A stretch of DNA of 64,000 nt from Guyanagaster necrorhizus. Lineage: Eukaryota > Basidiomycota > Agaricomycetes > Agaricales > Physalacriaceae. Below the pieces are notes generated by a model. The model worked only from the letters and a program-made list of their open reading frames with translations. It had not been told where the DNA came from and searched no databases. Within the stretch, counting starts at the first letter, position 1, and each line of letters opens with the position of its first letter. The position numbers were made by a program, and so were the translations under genes. Location of the stretch: contig NW_025064881.1 in the NCBI RefSeq assembly GCF_019112545.1, positions 1,958,591-2,022,590 of the forward strand, given 5' to 3'. Below, one piece after another: positions 35,313-47,065 of the stretch.

Positions 35313-38300
35313 TCAAGATTGCACAGATCCGTAGCCTAACTCGCAATTTTCTATCGCGATACTTGCCGATCCGCTCCGAATGTAACATATTGTCGCCGCA
35401 ATGCAAGCTTCATCGCAGATATCTGTTTTGACGGATGTTTTGCCTTGCAGCGTGTGGAAAGTCTGTTGTGGTGGCGTGTATTTAGATCTGTTCTAGCCAG
35501 AGTACGGCATGAAGAACCTACCGTGACAAGCGAGGAGTCGGTTTCCATCGCTATCAAAGGTGATTTCAGACTTCATTCGTGCGGCTATCAGAACCACAGA
35601 CAAACCTTCCGTAACAAGATGCCACCACGTTGCGTTTAATGGGTCAGTCTCGCCCCAAGTGATGTTTCCACCGTACGCGGCTCGAGTGCTGTATTCATAC
35701 CTATTGACGTGGAATTAGGCCGTCATGCTCCTTTAGTGCTCTACAATGAGGCGAATGGACCCACAAATAAGTTGGGCCCTCATCAGTCTGATTGTCAAGG
35801 GCAGAGAATTGGTTAACATCGCTCCACCACCTATAGCCATTCAAAAGTAAGACGAAACCCGAGTCCAAAACAAGAAATGGGATCTGACGTATGAGCATCG
35901 ACAATGTCGAATGTCTGCCGTCTCTTGTCAATAACCCATCCCAGCATTTAACGGCAACCACTTACAGCAGAGTCCACCTCATACATGCGGAAGCCAGAGT
36001 TTAGATTCGTGATAGGGACAACCGATGGTCCTATCCATGCTATGGTGCCAGCTGTCTCTGCACTTGCATTGGTTGCATTGTTGGCATAGAAAATCTTGTT
36101 TTGGCAAGCATGGTCAAACTCTGTACGAGCCGGAGCAAGAATCACGAATCACGTACAGAAACCTGGTCTTCGTGGGTATGGCCAAAAAAGATATCTGTAC
36201 GACGTCCGTCAGGGAGAGGTAATCCGCAGGAAAGTCTACGGACTGGCAATGACGTGCGGCGTAAACCGATCGACGCTAAGGATAAAGAAAATCAATATGA
36301 CAAATAAATGGCTGGCGAAACAACCTATCACATTTGATAGAAAAGGTTAGTTGGATTTTCCAAGGGGTTCGACCCGTCCCAGCCACTCAGAACATGCCCG
36401 ATAATCCACACTACGGAACAGAAGGGAAAGATAAGCCCGTTACCGATGATCGACCATCATGGATCAAAGCGCAGACATACCTCGATCACCAGCATCTTCG
36501 GCATCCTGTAACTCGTCAGTTAGGAATCTCAGCATTCCACTAACATCAGGATCGGTGAGGTTGATGTAATTGAAATAATTGGCTCTATCCCAAAAGGTCA
36601 AGGTCTCGACACAGACGAGAAGACAGAAGAATGACTGACTTGTACCCTGGAATAAGCTGCATTTTTAGAACGGTCTAGATATAGAACTTGGAGTCAAGGA
36701 CTCACACAAATCAGTATTCAGGGAGATTATCCTTAACCCGTCCTGCCGATTGACCATGTACGCCGAATAATGTGCCCGTGCAATGTCGGCGGTTTCTGAT
36801 GATATCCAACCTTCATATTCCCAGAGGCTCGCAACATGGTCATAATTCCTAAACGTAAACACTTTAGAGAGAACACAAAAAGCATTGAGCTGTGATGGAT
36901 CACCAGCTGAATTGCTGAGCAAGACCTTGTCCAATGGCGTGAGGTGCATCTTGCGCTCTACCAAGTTTATGAGATTCAAAAAACTGAATGACCTTGGACA
37001 CCTGAAGGACTGAAGTACTGACTGGTTGTAGCTATCGTGATTACCGAGTGCTGGGTAGACGGCTCCGTTGCCCAACATTCGCTTGAACAAGTCATACACA
37101 GTTGCCTATACAGCTTGATCGCAGTCATCCGTCACTTTAATGAATACGCTGCATACCTCGGTCCATTTTGTGTAGTCCCTGAACAAAGGTAAGCGGTTAA
37201 TTGGAATTCAGTAGCGAAAAGTTGTCATTTACCGTGATAACTGGTTATCTTTATCATGCGAAACTAGGTCACCAGTGTACAGAGAAAAAGCGAAGCCGGT
37301 TCCCTCGGTTTCCGTGAGAACTGGAATGGCTTCAAGCGCAGCCATGACAAGTGCGAATGGGGAATCGCTAGTGGACGTAGTATGTCGTCGCGGCTCTCTT
37401 GAGAGAAACAAAGATCACCTTACCATTCGTATGAGCCATAACGAGGAGCTGGGAACAGCGGTGTTTTCGGACTAATGGTGTTTGAATTGTCTGCACGACA
37501 GCAGAGGCCCGAAGTACAATTAGCTTCAGATCCCGTTGCGTACCCTAGCACCGGCATGGAATGAGTAGAAACTGGAGATATATCTCAATACTGACGAGGG
37601 TCCAGATGCAAGTCAGAAATATGGAGAACTTTGAGACGTTCTCCACTGGGCTGTTTGGGGGTAGGCAGAGGATTTGGTTTCGGCTTCGCAAACCAATTCG
37701 TCAAGTTTAAGGCAGACGTTGGTGGAAGTTCACAAAGGCCGAGGAAGTTTGAGCAAATCATCTTTTTTTTTTTAGAAAGATGTTGAGTATATATATAGCA
37801 CGCTTTCGAGCTCACGAACCTGTCCATCGTAGCCGCCAACATCTGCGTTAGCGATGACCTGGGTGATCACTGATCCAAGTCCCAAGATATTGTACGTAGC
37901 GGAACACGACGTGCTGAAATCGAAAGCCTCACAGAGCTCGACAGCCAATGGGGGCCCTTCCTCCGGTGCAGCCAAAGCAAGAAACTTGACTACTTCCAAA
38001 CCAGCCTGACATCTTGCGCAGTCGTTGTCTCCGAAGATGGGGTTCGCAGCAATCGACTGGATTTGGGCAAAGGCTTGAGCGTGTAGCCTAGAGGGTGATG
38101 CGGTGGGAGGCAGTGGATGTGGGTCTACCGTGTTATTGAGCGGAATGGTTTCTGGACTTGTGAGATTAAGCGGGTAGACTTCATTCTGAGAATGACGTTC
38201 AATATAATGAACACACGCCATTCGTAAACTCACCGTAATGGCATCAGATATGATTGGCTGCACTTGAGCGGACGTCGCTGTCGGATTATTGTAATATTCC

Positions 38301-38428
38301 GAGTAGAGTGAGGTTGGAAACGCTCCTGGGGCCGTGAAGATTGCTGTCGTCTGCTCCAACGCGCCAGCGAAGAGCTTTGGAATGGTCACCAGAAGAGACA
38401 GTCTGAGAACAAGTGATTCCAAACGCAT
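35313..38428 (-). CDS. Secreted acid-sphingomyelinase-like phosphodiesterase with saposin B domain
   Basis: Calcineurin-like metallophosphoesterase of the acid sphingomyelinase family, probably secreted or lysosomal. The chosen start (38428) gives a signal peptide RLESLVLRLSLLVTIPKLFA; upstream in-frame ATGs exist at 38437 and 38515. A saposin-type domain follows (NDCARCQAGLEVVKFLALAA ... MICSNFLGLC). The metal site is complete: VLHISDLHLDPRQY, SLYTGDLVSHD, YPALGNHDSYN, then, spliced, HAIGQGLAQQFSWNYDHVAS, VNRQDGLRIISLNTD, DRVWIIGHVLSGWDG and IFFGHTHEDQ. The C-terminus has NATNASAETAGTIAWIGPSV, FRMYEVDSATFDIVDAHT and ICDEACIAATICYIRS. About fourteen introns. An 11-T tract sits in one intron near 37765. 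Confidence 0.9.
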
Positions 38429-39657
38429 TGCAATCATTGAGGGAGGCACAGTGCTGCCAGCGCCTCCTGTGATGCCCAAGTTAAAATAGATATCCCACGA
38501 TAGACGCATCTTCACGTGGCAAGGTGATAGGATGGGGTGGCATTACTGTTAGTGAACACGAACGTTCGTGAATTGGATTGTTCGATCCGCATCAAAGCCG
38601 CCGGTATCACGTTTGCAGTGAACGTGTTACCGGCGGAGGAATGGGTCAACTTGAATGAAAAGTTTTCTGAACAACAGCAGCAAATCTTGCAAGGCTGCAT
38701 GACCGGTGGTATCTACGAAAGTGATAGGAGAGAAGAGAAGAGAACGGGCAATAGCAGTATGTTGAAGTCGACGCGCGTGTCTGACACCTTTCAGTCGGCG
38801 GCCGTGCGATGCCTACAGGCACATTTTACAATACACTTTTGACCGAAAAATCTTTGCATGCATTCTGATTTCCATCCAGATTCCAATTTATTTCTGCCAT
38901 CCGGAACCGTGGAATTAGCGTTCCAGAGTTATAATCTGGTTCTGGCTTCACGTGCTGATAGGCTTTCTACGAAAACCGCTGCTCGGAAAGAGGCTAGCGG
39001 AAACGGAGTAATGTCGCAGTGGCCAACGCGCAACTCCATTTCGTTCAGTGACAGAGAATACCCCGACCTGCGAAAATGTGCCGCTAGCTGTTAACGGATC
39101 AAACAAACACGTATAACTAGTACTGTAGGATCGTTCGAGTCTGGAACAGTTGTTGCCATCACCTTTATGGCAGCTTAACGCACCCATGTCTCCCATAACA
39201 GAATAACAAGGTGCTTTCCAGTCCAGACTGTTTCTCTGTGTTACCACGAGTACGGTTATCGTACGATCAAGTTCCAAGCACCGTGGAAATCTTTGGTAGG
39301 TAGTCTAGAGTAATGAAATAACATGAGCAACTTGAACACGGTGACAAAGTACATCTAATGGAAAAGTGAGCTGGTGCTGGTGATAGTAAAGAAAATCGTG
39401 CATACTAGAATATGGCGAGTCATACAGGGTTGAAGATAACGCGTCATGCAGGACAAATAAGTACCAGGATGAATGTCAAAGCAATTTCGAATAGCGAAAT
39501 AGACCGAATTCGAAGCAAAGGTCCCTGGATGCTGAATGACTCATGTTAAAATCCATGGGGCCCAGCACGCTGGAGGAGGCTAGACCTACGGACAGGACAA
39601 TGGCAGTAGACGCCAGTTGAGATACCATCACGAAATATAAATTCAAGTTCACTTTTT
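38429..39657. other. long intergenic region, nothing recognised
   Basis: About 1.2 kb between two minus-strand genes. Plus frames at 38537-38842 and 38858-39094 and a minus frame at 38948-39277 have no domain, no good initiation context and overlap one another. No tRNA or repeat was noticed. Confidence 0.4.
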
Positions 39658-40187
39658 CTACTTGTCCTTCGGAGTCATCGATGATGTAGATGACGGCGAA
39701 AATAAAGACGAGGGCTGAGAATGTTTTGAAGGCCTTTTACAAGCCTCCAGCTTCGATGATTGGGAATTAGTTTCCTTCGACATCTCAGCCCGCTGAGCTT
39801 CCTCCTCCATGATCCGTCTAGATTCCGTCCATAGGTGAAGGGTATAATCACGCAAAGAGCGAGAGTAGAGTATGAAAGGGTCCACGTCAACGCTATGACC
39901 TGAGGGCTTGGGGGAAAACATAGCGAAAAGGAAAACAAGCAGATGATTGGGGGGAAAGATGAACCTTTTGTAGTTGATTCGGATCACAATCCGTCAAGGG
40001 CTCCACGATGGAGCTACATTTCCCATATACTTTCGCAGCTCGGCCCTTAACCATCTTCCGTGAAAGAGGCGGAGCAAAGACTTGGTACCAGAACAAGACG
40101 GGCGGTCCCTAGTGTTACGACAAAATAGATGGCTTCTATCAAAACGTGGAGACCGTCACGGGCTGCTATCCAGTATATAGAGTCCAT
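39658..40187 (-). CDS. Small single-pass membrane protein, unrecognised
   Basis: Three-exon model. Exon 1 starts DSIYWIAARDGLHVLIEAI and contains a hydrophobic segment (VLIEAIYFVVTLGTARLVL). Exon 2 gives GRAAKVYGKCSSIVEPLTDC and exon 3 gives PFILYSRSLRDYTLHLWTES, then RRIMEEEAQRAEMSKE and a Ser-rich tail ending SSMTPKDK. The joins use GTACCA...AAG and GTTCAT...AAG, which keep frame, but the acceptors are not strong. An in-frame ATG further up (40229) is an alternative. I do not recognise the family. The helix-rich RRIMEEEAQRAEMS looks like a short coiled coil. Confidence 0.45.
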
Positions 40188-40570
40188 ACGCGACCCGTGG
40201 ACAAGCCTCACTAGGCGGTGTTGTCTCATTCGTCAGTGATATCAGTGTCATAGGCACGCCATCAGCGAAAAGGTTCTTTAAACAAAGGAGGCTAGTGCTG
40301 ACGTTCATACGAATCCTTCTTGACGACCAGGAAAAGCTTGGTATAGCACAAAGGAGTAAGGCAAGAGAACCGCAGGCACGACACGCTCGTTCCGAAACAC
40401 TCCTACAATGTCCATGTCATCTCGGACTATCTAAGGATAATAGCTTCCTCTTCGAACAGTACGGACTTTTTATACAGGCAAGAAAGTGGGAGATGTGCAT
40501 GGATAAATATCTAAGTAACTATAGTAAGCGTTATATACCAGTCTTATGTCCTCCAGAATTTTAGTCCATG
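40188..40570. other. intergenic, no gene seen
   Basis: A plus frame at 40295-40564 has no recognisable content. The region should hold the promoter of the small membrane protein gene and the 3' UTR of the channel gene. Confidence 0.4.
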
Positions 40571-43500
40571 TTACCACTGTCCTCGTGACGGTGTCGGTCG
40601 TTGCACCATAACATCGTCTGTCACTCGTACATCAAGAGTAACCCGTAAGTCGTGGTATTTTTGCAAGTCTACGGCCTCCGAGCGCGCCACACCGGCCGAA
40701 TCGTTCGGAAGCCAAATTATCGGAGGTGGGGCAATTAGTTCGGGAGCATATAATATTCCCGCCATATCTTCCTCGTGATCAGAAAATGATAAAGGAGGAA
40801 GGCGTGGAGGAGCTTCCGGGTGTGTTCTAGCAGCACGCTCCGTGGCCGTGAGGTCATTCAAGTTCTCTGTTTCTAATTGCCGGCAGTTAGCTTATCCGGA
40901 ATATCCAAGATCAGAGCAAACGAAACACTTACGCAAGGGGACAGACCCTCTCGTAGTAGAAGACGACGGCGTGACAGCCAGAGTCAGGCTCATCATCTCC
41001 AAAACGGATGCCATCGAACTTCGCGTTCGACGTGCACCGCTGCTGCTCTTCTGGCTCAACTCTTCTTCGTCCACAACCAGGCGTCTTGTTTGGGAGGCCC
41101 GAGAAGTAAATGTATCTAATGAATCCTGGCTGACGATACTCAGAGATCTCCTTCCTGGTAGCCGCGTTCGCCAGCTTGTATAGGCCTCCACGAAAAGAAT
41201 GACTACCACCCCAGTTCCGACCAAAACCCCCCCCTCGATCCAGATCTCATTAGCAAGGAAAATGAGACCTAGGAAGATAGGCTGAAACGCCAACAAAGTA
41301 CCGAAGCGGCGAAGGAGCCATATTTGTATCAGGCCGCCAGTTTGGGAGAGCGTGCGACCATGAACATAACCAACAAGGAAGCGATGCGCTAAGAATTTGA
41401 TCAGTGTCTGATCCTCAAAACTCATGTTGGAGTTCCCCACCAATCAACGTCAAGAACAACAGGAGCATAACAGCAGGTCCGATGAGCGGGAATATCAGGG
41501 AAAACGTTGAGGCAAATATGATACCTAGGACACATGCGCCTGTAGCGATGGTGGCATCATAGGGCTTCGGATACATAGCTTGCATGATGCGGATCAATGA
41601 CTAACGTGTGGCCCAGAGTCGTGAATGACGACGCACCTCTAAAACGTTGTCGGGGTGTAATAGCACGCCTTTCACCGCGTATGATGCGCCATAAACGCAG
41701 CGGTTGCAGCAAGAGAAGACCTGGGAAGATGATAGCTATCTGCAAAATGATAGAAAGGGCGAATACAGTCATATACACGGAACCTTTTGCGACCATCGTC
41801 GCCTTGTCCAGGTCAACACTAAACGCGTGCAGGGCGAAGAGCAATGCGCCAATGGCGAGGATCCATACAACTGCTACAGAGACAAGAACATAGAAGGTGA
41901 TCTTGAACGTCATCAGCTGTCCGCCGGACTGTGAAACCGCCCCTCGAATCTCGGAAACCCCTGCGAAAAGATAAGCAACGCATCATTAATAAGTAAATCG
42001 ACGCACAGTGCACAAGCGCAAGGGTAAGGGATATGAAGATCGTAGCTCCAACAGCAGGGATCCATACAGTTATAATCCCAGAAGGAAGAGCGCCGGCAGT
42101 CGTGACCGACTGGAGGAAGGTGATATAGTGAGCAAAGTCCGGTGCATTAGAAAGAGCCAGTCCTGAGGCCGCAGTCACTATTACATGTAGTCAGAATCCA
42201 TGTTCACGGATCAGAATAAGGATCATACATCCAGCCGCTAGCAGAATCACAGCAATGATTATCGTGGCACTCATTACCCAGGTATCCAGACTAGTCCTTT
42301 CATTTTGCAGAATATCCCATCGTATATCTTCCTTCGCCCTGCCTTCGATGATCTGAATTCCTGGTATATGCCGCAAGCCCCGTCCTACCATGAGCCATCC
42401 TTTGATTCGAGCACCTTCGGCAATATCCGCGTAACAACTGTATTGGGCAGTAGAAATCTCGGCGTTGATATCCTTTAGTTTGCTGCGCCATTCAGTGATA
42501 TCGCTATAGATATCACCCAGATAGTCAAAATTGATCCCATCCTGGGGCCGTACGAAGGGCCCCGAAGGCTGGATTCGCAGATGAGGGGGGGGAACATCCT
42601 GCCTCTTGTCGTCGTCACTGTTCCTGAACGGAAAGGTTTCACGTTTTCCTGCAGAGATGGGCTGCTCTCGTTTGGGACGATGTCTGAACGACGATGGACC
42701 TGCAGCAGAGTCTCCATTGGGTTCGCTTGCAACATACTTTCCGGGCTGTTCTTGTAGGACATCTACCCATTCTTCCTCCACCGGAGGTAAAGGTTTATCA
42801 ACACCATATGACCCTACAATATCCGATGAATCAAGCCAATTGGGTCCGTATTTTCGTGGATCAGGAGGTGGAGGAATAGGGGACGATATCGACAACTCAT
42901 CACGGGATCGTATCATTCCCAATTCGTCAACAGACTTATTAGCGCGGAAGTAGCTGCCCAATCCAAAGAAACTCGATCCCTGAGACCGTCGATTATCTTC
43001 CTGGAAGCGATCACCAAGGATGGGGGAGGCAATGGAATCGGAGAATGTTGCATGATCTTCCTTGTTGTCAGAAAATCGACCTCCATTGATACCGTGGACA
43101 CCGCGAAGTTTGTAGTAAGTAGACGGAGCTACAAAGGATTTAGACGCAAGTGAAGAGGCTGCAAAGGCGGGGTTTCGTCGGCGCTACGAAGTTAGAGAAT
43201 GAATAGAGATATACTAGTAGCAGCTTATAGAACTAACCGAACCGAGCAACGGTCGTGGACGGCTGATATGAGGGCGAGTTGGATCCTCATTGGAAGGTGG
43301 AACCCAGTCAGCAAGTGAGGGGTCAGGGGTGGTGAGACGGAAGCACGTTATATATTGTGTTTCCGCAATTTCCAGGTTTCCTAGGATGTAGTCTCGCCTA
43401 TCGATTAGCTTTGCAAGATCTCGTGTATCACTGAAGGAATGATAGAAATAGTGTCAAAGAGGTTATGTGCATGAAGCTAGTGCACTTACGAGATAGAGAA

Positions 43501-44890
43501 TAAGGTCTCAATGTCAACTTCTGGACGTCCGTCATGACTTGCATTCAGAGGCTCATTCTCCCCGCTTCTCCCTCTTCTGCCTGAACGGCGAGTCCTAGTG
43601 GCGTTACGATCCCTTGAGGAGCTATTGTGGTCTAAGGACAGGCTCAGTCCCGCCTTTAATATGAAATCTTTTAGCCTTTGTTCTCCCCAGCCAACAAACC
43701 CAGGAGCGTATCTTGCACTCAACCAGCCAATGTCCTTTCCCTCACACATTGTATCTAGCCACCTCTCACGGTACGCCACAAGGTTGTTGAACTCATGTAG
43801 GATCTTCCAAAGCGCAGGAAGGAGAGCAAGCACCAACGTCAAGGCCGTTAATACAATGATTCTAACCCGGAAGTTTGGGCTATCCGTTGCGTCTGCACGC
43901 TTCAGCATGGTGGCAAGATTGGCCGTACTTATGTTTCCGCTTTCTAATAGGCGCAGCAGACGCGATAGACTGAGATCTTGCAGCATGTTATATCCGCCCC
44001 CGTAAGATGATGGAGAAGGCAGTTCGGAGTGGCAAGGGGTAGAAACGAGATACAAAGGCAATGCGCCCACAAGGCCGAGGAAAGTCCAACCCAAACAGAT
44101 GAGAAAGCATGTCCACAGCGTGCGCTGGCTAAGCTGATCATCGGAAGGGAAGAGTTCAGCGTCTGCTCGTACAGATTTTCCTGCATCAGAAACATTGGAG
44201 GGGATTGAGGGGGCCAAGGGAACACGGGGGAACAAGAAGGCGAAGATCGAGTCACTCAGTGGTTTTGGACGAAGACTATGATCAACTTGAGTGAGAAAGC
44301 GGTCGAGTTAAGTTAAAAAACGTACTCCTGGTGCACGAACCACTCTCTGAGTCCGTACACTTGCCGAAAACGCGGCCGTAAGACTGCAAATATCAACTAC
44401 ATTTCAATCAGTACTACTAGTCAGAAAAGAATGGAATAGGTCGCACCCATATTATGAAACCTATTGCGCTTGGGATCACCAAAGACGCCAACAACCCGTC
44501 TGCCGCAGCATCCAACCCATTCCCTACGCATGTTGGATTTATCTGCAACGACGCGGCGAAGAGCACCGATGATGTTGCTTCATTAGAGAGAACGATGCCT
44601 GAGGGTGGAGAGCCCGTGAATGAGTTTGTAAAGGTTTCTGTCACAATGGAATCCGAGTAGGATGTGAATGTTGTTGCCGAATTCGTGATAGTCGTAACGG
44701 GAAAGGTGCTTGTGAATACCGTAGTACTAACGACACCGCTTCCCAAAGCATATGGCCCTGAGTGGTATAAGGATGGATCTGTGCCAGATATCTGGGTATC
44801 CGGAGGGGTTGTTGGTGAAACTGATTCCGAACCTGAAGTGGATCCTTCGCTCGTCGTCCACCAGTTTGCCTGTGTCGTGCCAAAAGTCAT
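40571..44890 (-). CDS. CSC1/OSCA-like calcium-permeable cation channel (DUF221)
   Basis: Multi-pass membrane channel of the osmosensitive CSC1/OSCA/TMEM63 family, about 1,150-1,200 residues with about a dozen introns. The extracellular N-terminus is Ser/Thr-rich and leads into SLVIPSAIGFIIW, LIFAVLRPRFRQVYGLREWF and TLWTCFLICLGWTFLGLV. The cytosolic part has IIVLTALTLVLALLPALWKI, YLSARYAPG-type residues (GWLSARYAPGFVGWG), IETLFSIS / DTRDLAKLIDRRDYILGNLE and a disordered insert. The 7TM module follows: VMSATIIIAVILLAAGCMIL, AVGATIFISLTLALVHCASI, LQIAIIFPGLLLLQPLRLW, STFSLIFPLIGPAVMLLLF, HRFLVGYVHGRTLSQTGGLI and EIWIEGGVLVGTGVVVILF. HRFLVGYVHG and FPLIGP are family landmarks. A short Pro-rich tail ends at 40571. 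Confidence 0.85.
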
Positions 44891-45494
44891 AATGAATGCC
44901 CTCCAAGGGCGGGTCGTATAATAGTCAAGAAAAGTCGAAGCACTGAAGTATCCTGGGCCAGGTCACCGTGAGCACATGCAAAGAAATGTTCAGCGAATTT
45001 GGCTTCGAGGTTGAACTTCGATCGATGTTTGTTAGCCACGCCGTTGCCAAGCAAATCAACGATCTCCGATCAAAAAAAAAAACTTATCGCATCGTAATGA
45101 CGTGAGTCAAGTTCATCAAAACTTTAGTTATCTTTTCACCAGTATATACGTCGGCTTAGAGGCGTACGAGGCGAGCATTTGCTTCATTTGCATATGACAT
45201 AATTCTAGGGTGCGGTCTAAATATATTCATTGACACGTCGTCAGGGACCTCTTGGTATATATTCAGGCTCAATGAGGCTATGCTTGTGAATGAGAAAAGA
45301 AATTAGTCTCCTAATTCATGATTGGTCGATATCTTCCAAGACGCCCGATGTCCCATGAACCACTTCGTGCACGTCCAATATTCCTAACTTATCTTGTACA
45401 CAATGTAACACAAGAACCTCGAGTCTTGAGTGACTGAAGAAGCGTTGGAAAGGGAACATTAGAGATGTCGGACAGACCTAGAACTCACCCATTA
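44891..45494. other. intergenic, no gene seen
   Basis: Promoter of the channel gene and 3' flank of the microprotein gene. It includes an A-tract near 45070. No open frame of interest. Confidence 0.45.
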
Positions 45495-45698
45495 TCATTC
45501 GATAGCAGTCACAGCGCCGTCCTTCAAAACCCATCGTGCCTCCTTACTTATCCATGGAGCGGGTTCAGAATCCTGAATCGGCGAAGGAACCTGCTCTCGG
45601 GTGGAATTTCTCGTATTTTGTGTAGACACCTTTGGGTCAGGCCTTCCAGCACTGGGCTCGTATTTTCCTGCCATTTCTTTACTTGATACGCAACCCAT
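45495..45698 (-). CDS. Candidate N-myristoylated microprotein (MGCVSSK start)
   Basis: Single-exon frame of 67 residues starting MGCVSSKEMAGKYEP and ending KEARWVLKDGAVTAIE. Gly2, Cys3 and Ser6 match the dual-acylation signal for N-myristoylation plus palmitoylation, as in Src-family and calcium-dependent kinases. The middle is polar (PDPKVSTQNTRNSTRE), so the protein has no membrane span of its own and would sit at the membrane through lipids. The plus-strand frame over the same bases has no such signal. I do not recognise a family. The gene could be a chance frame. Confidence 0.5.
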   Translation of the reverse strand: MGCVSSKEMAGKYEPSAGRPDPKVSTQNTRNSTREQVPSPIQDSEPAPWISKEARWVLKDGAVTAIE

Positions 45699-47065
45699 GG
45701 CGGTGTCTGGAGCTTATTTGAATCTGATTCGAAGGCTAGGTCCTAAGAGAACACTTACACAGAAAACTGGTAGTCAAGAGGAGTAAGAAAAGAGTTGAGG
45801 GGATGTCATTGTATCCGATAGGCAACTGTCAGTCTGGGTTGCGGGGGTGATGTGATGGAAAGTGGGACAGGTGATGTTAGGACCCAGTGCCTTGTTGGCA
45901 TTTCGGTGATAAGGTCAGTGAAGTCGAGATTAACTGAGTGGAAACCATGGTGGTGCTACTACATGCTTGGCCATATGCCGCCCAATTATGCTTCAAGCCT
46001 GAAACAACTGGAATCACGCTCATCTTAGACGAGTCCCAAACGAAGCCTTCTAGTCTCGGCTGCAGGGCCTTCCATAAATCGGTTATGGTCACAGAATATA
46101 CTGTATGATGTGATAAAACTGCGAGTAACTCCAAGAGTTCGTTAGCATGAATAGCGACCTGCGCTTTAATGCTGATTGATCCCACTGAATGATGAATGCT
46201 AAGTATTGGAAATCCTCAGTGATGCGCAGGGTAGACTCCAGGCTGGTAAGGCCAGATGGTATGAACTTCTTATTCTACAGCTCCTACAGAGCTTGTATTT
46301 ATACTCTCCAGGCTTATATCTAGAATTTACTACAACTTTTTCTTTCTCTCGAGCTTACTCATCAGCTCTCGGCATGATGCCGGATTGCTCTTTCTAGAAC
46401 TTTCCAGCAAAATTCCAACACTAAGGACTGATAGGCAACTTTTAATTAATACATACGCTACGATTTTACCTATGGCTTATCTTATCGTCTGATGCATATC
46501 TGTGGCGGTGTCAATTTCGAATTGGGCGTACCTCCACGTGGGCGGCCTTGACCCCTCTGACAGACTTTCCGCCACCACGTGAAGATCCAATAACGTGACC
46601 TTGCTCTCTGCCAAACGCGTCGGCCTGTTGTCCTCGCCGCCTTTCCCGTGCCCTCTGCCGGTTTATGTTTAAGTCCTCATATTAAGTGGCTTAAGAACTT
46701 ATTTTATCAAAATTCAATAAAGGATATTTTATCCTGAACTTAGTGAACTTCCCCAAATAATTTAGTGGCATGGAGAATGGTGCACGGAAAATCACTTAGA
46801 TTCACTCAGTACCACTGGTCCGAATATTAATTTGAGTTCAAAAAATGCTGGTGCTGATATTTTACTTCCGGTTATTCGAATCTAGCTACAAGTAACGCTC
46901 TGGTAGCTATCCAAGATGGTGGTATGCGAGAACATGCAATGATTGTGCCAAACACGACTACAAAATTTCCTTTTCTGCTCTGTCACGTCACAGTAACGTA
47001 GGGTGGAAAGTACTCAACTCCTACTGGCTTAAACCTCCTCCTCCTTGACCCATCTTCGTCGAGCG
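45699..47065. other. long intergenic region upstream of SLY1
   Basis: About 1.4 kb, AT-rich around 46680-46780. A minus frame at 45877-46185 (102 codons, beginning MGSISIKAQVAIHANELLEL) has no recognised domain and is not called. Two CACGTG palindromes lie at 46535-46540 and 46576-46581 (separate entry). No tRNA was seen. Confidence 0.4.
46535..46581. promoter_or_regulatory. pair of CACGTG palindromes
   Basis: Two perfect CACGTG E-boxes, starts 41 bases apart, in a GC-rich island inside an AT-rich spacer about 490 bases upstream of the SLY1 start codon. bHLH factors such as Cbf1 bind this core. The regulated gene is not evident. Confidence 0.35.

Noticed and set aside
36350..36400. tRNA B-box-like GGTTCGACCC
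   Set aside because: No matching A box or cloverleaf, and it lies in an exon and intron of the sphingomyelinase-like gene.
38537..39277. Frames in the 1.2-kb spacer upstream of the sphingomyelinase-like gene
   Set aside because: Mutually overlapping, no motif, no credible splice partners.
45877..46185. 102-codon minus frame starting MGSISIKA
   Set aside because: No domain, no splice or promoter support, and the myristoylation context is poor (no Ser/Thr at position 6).
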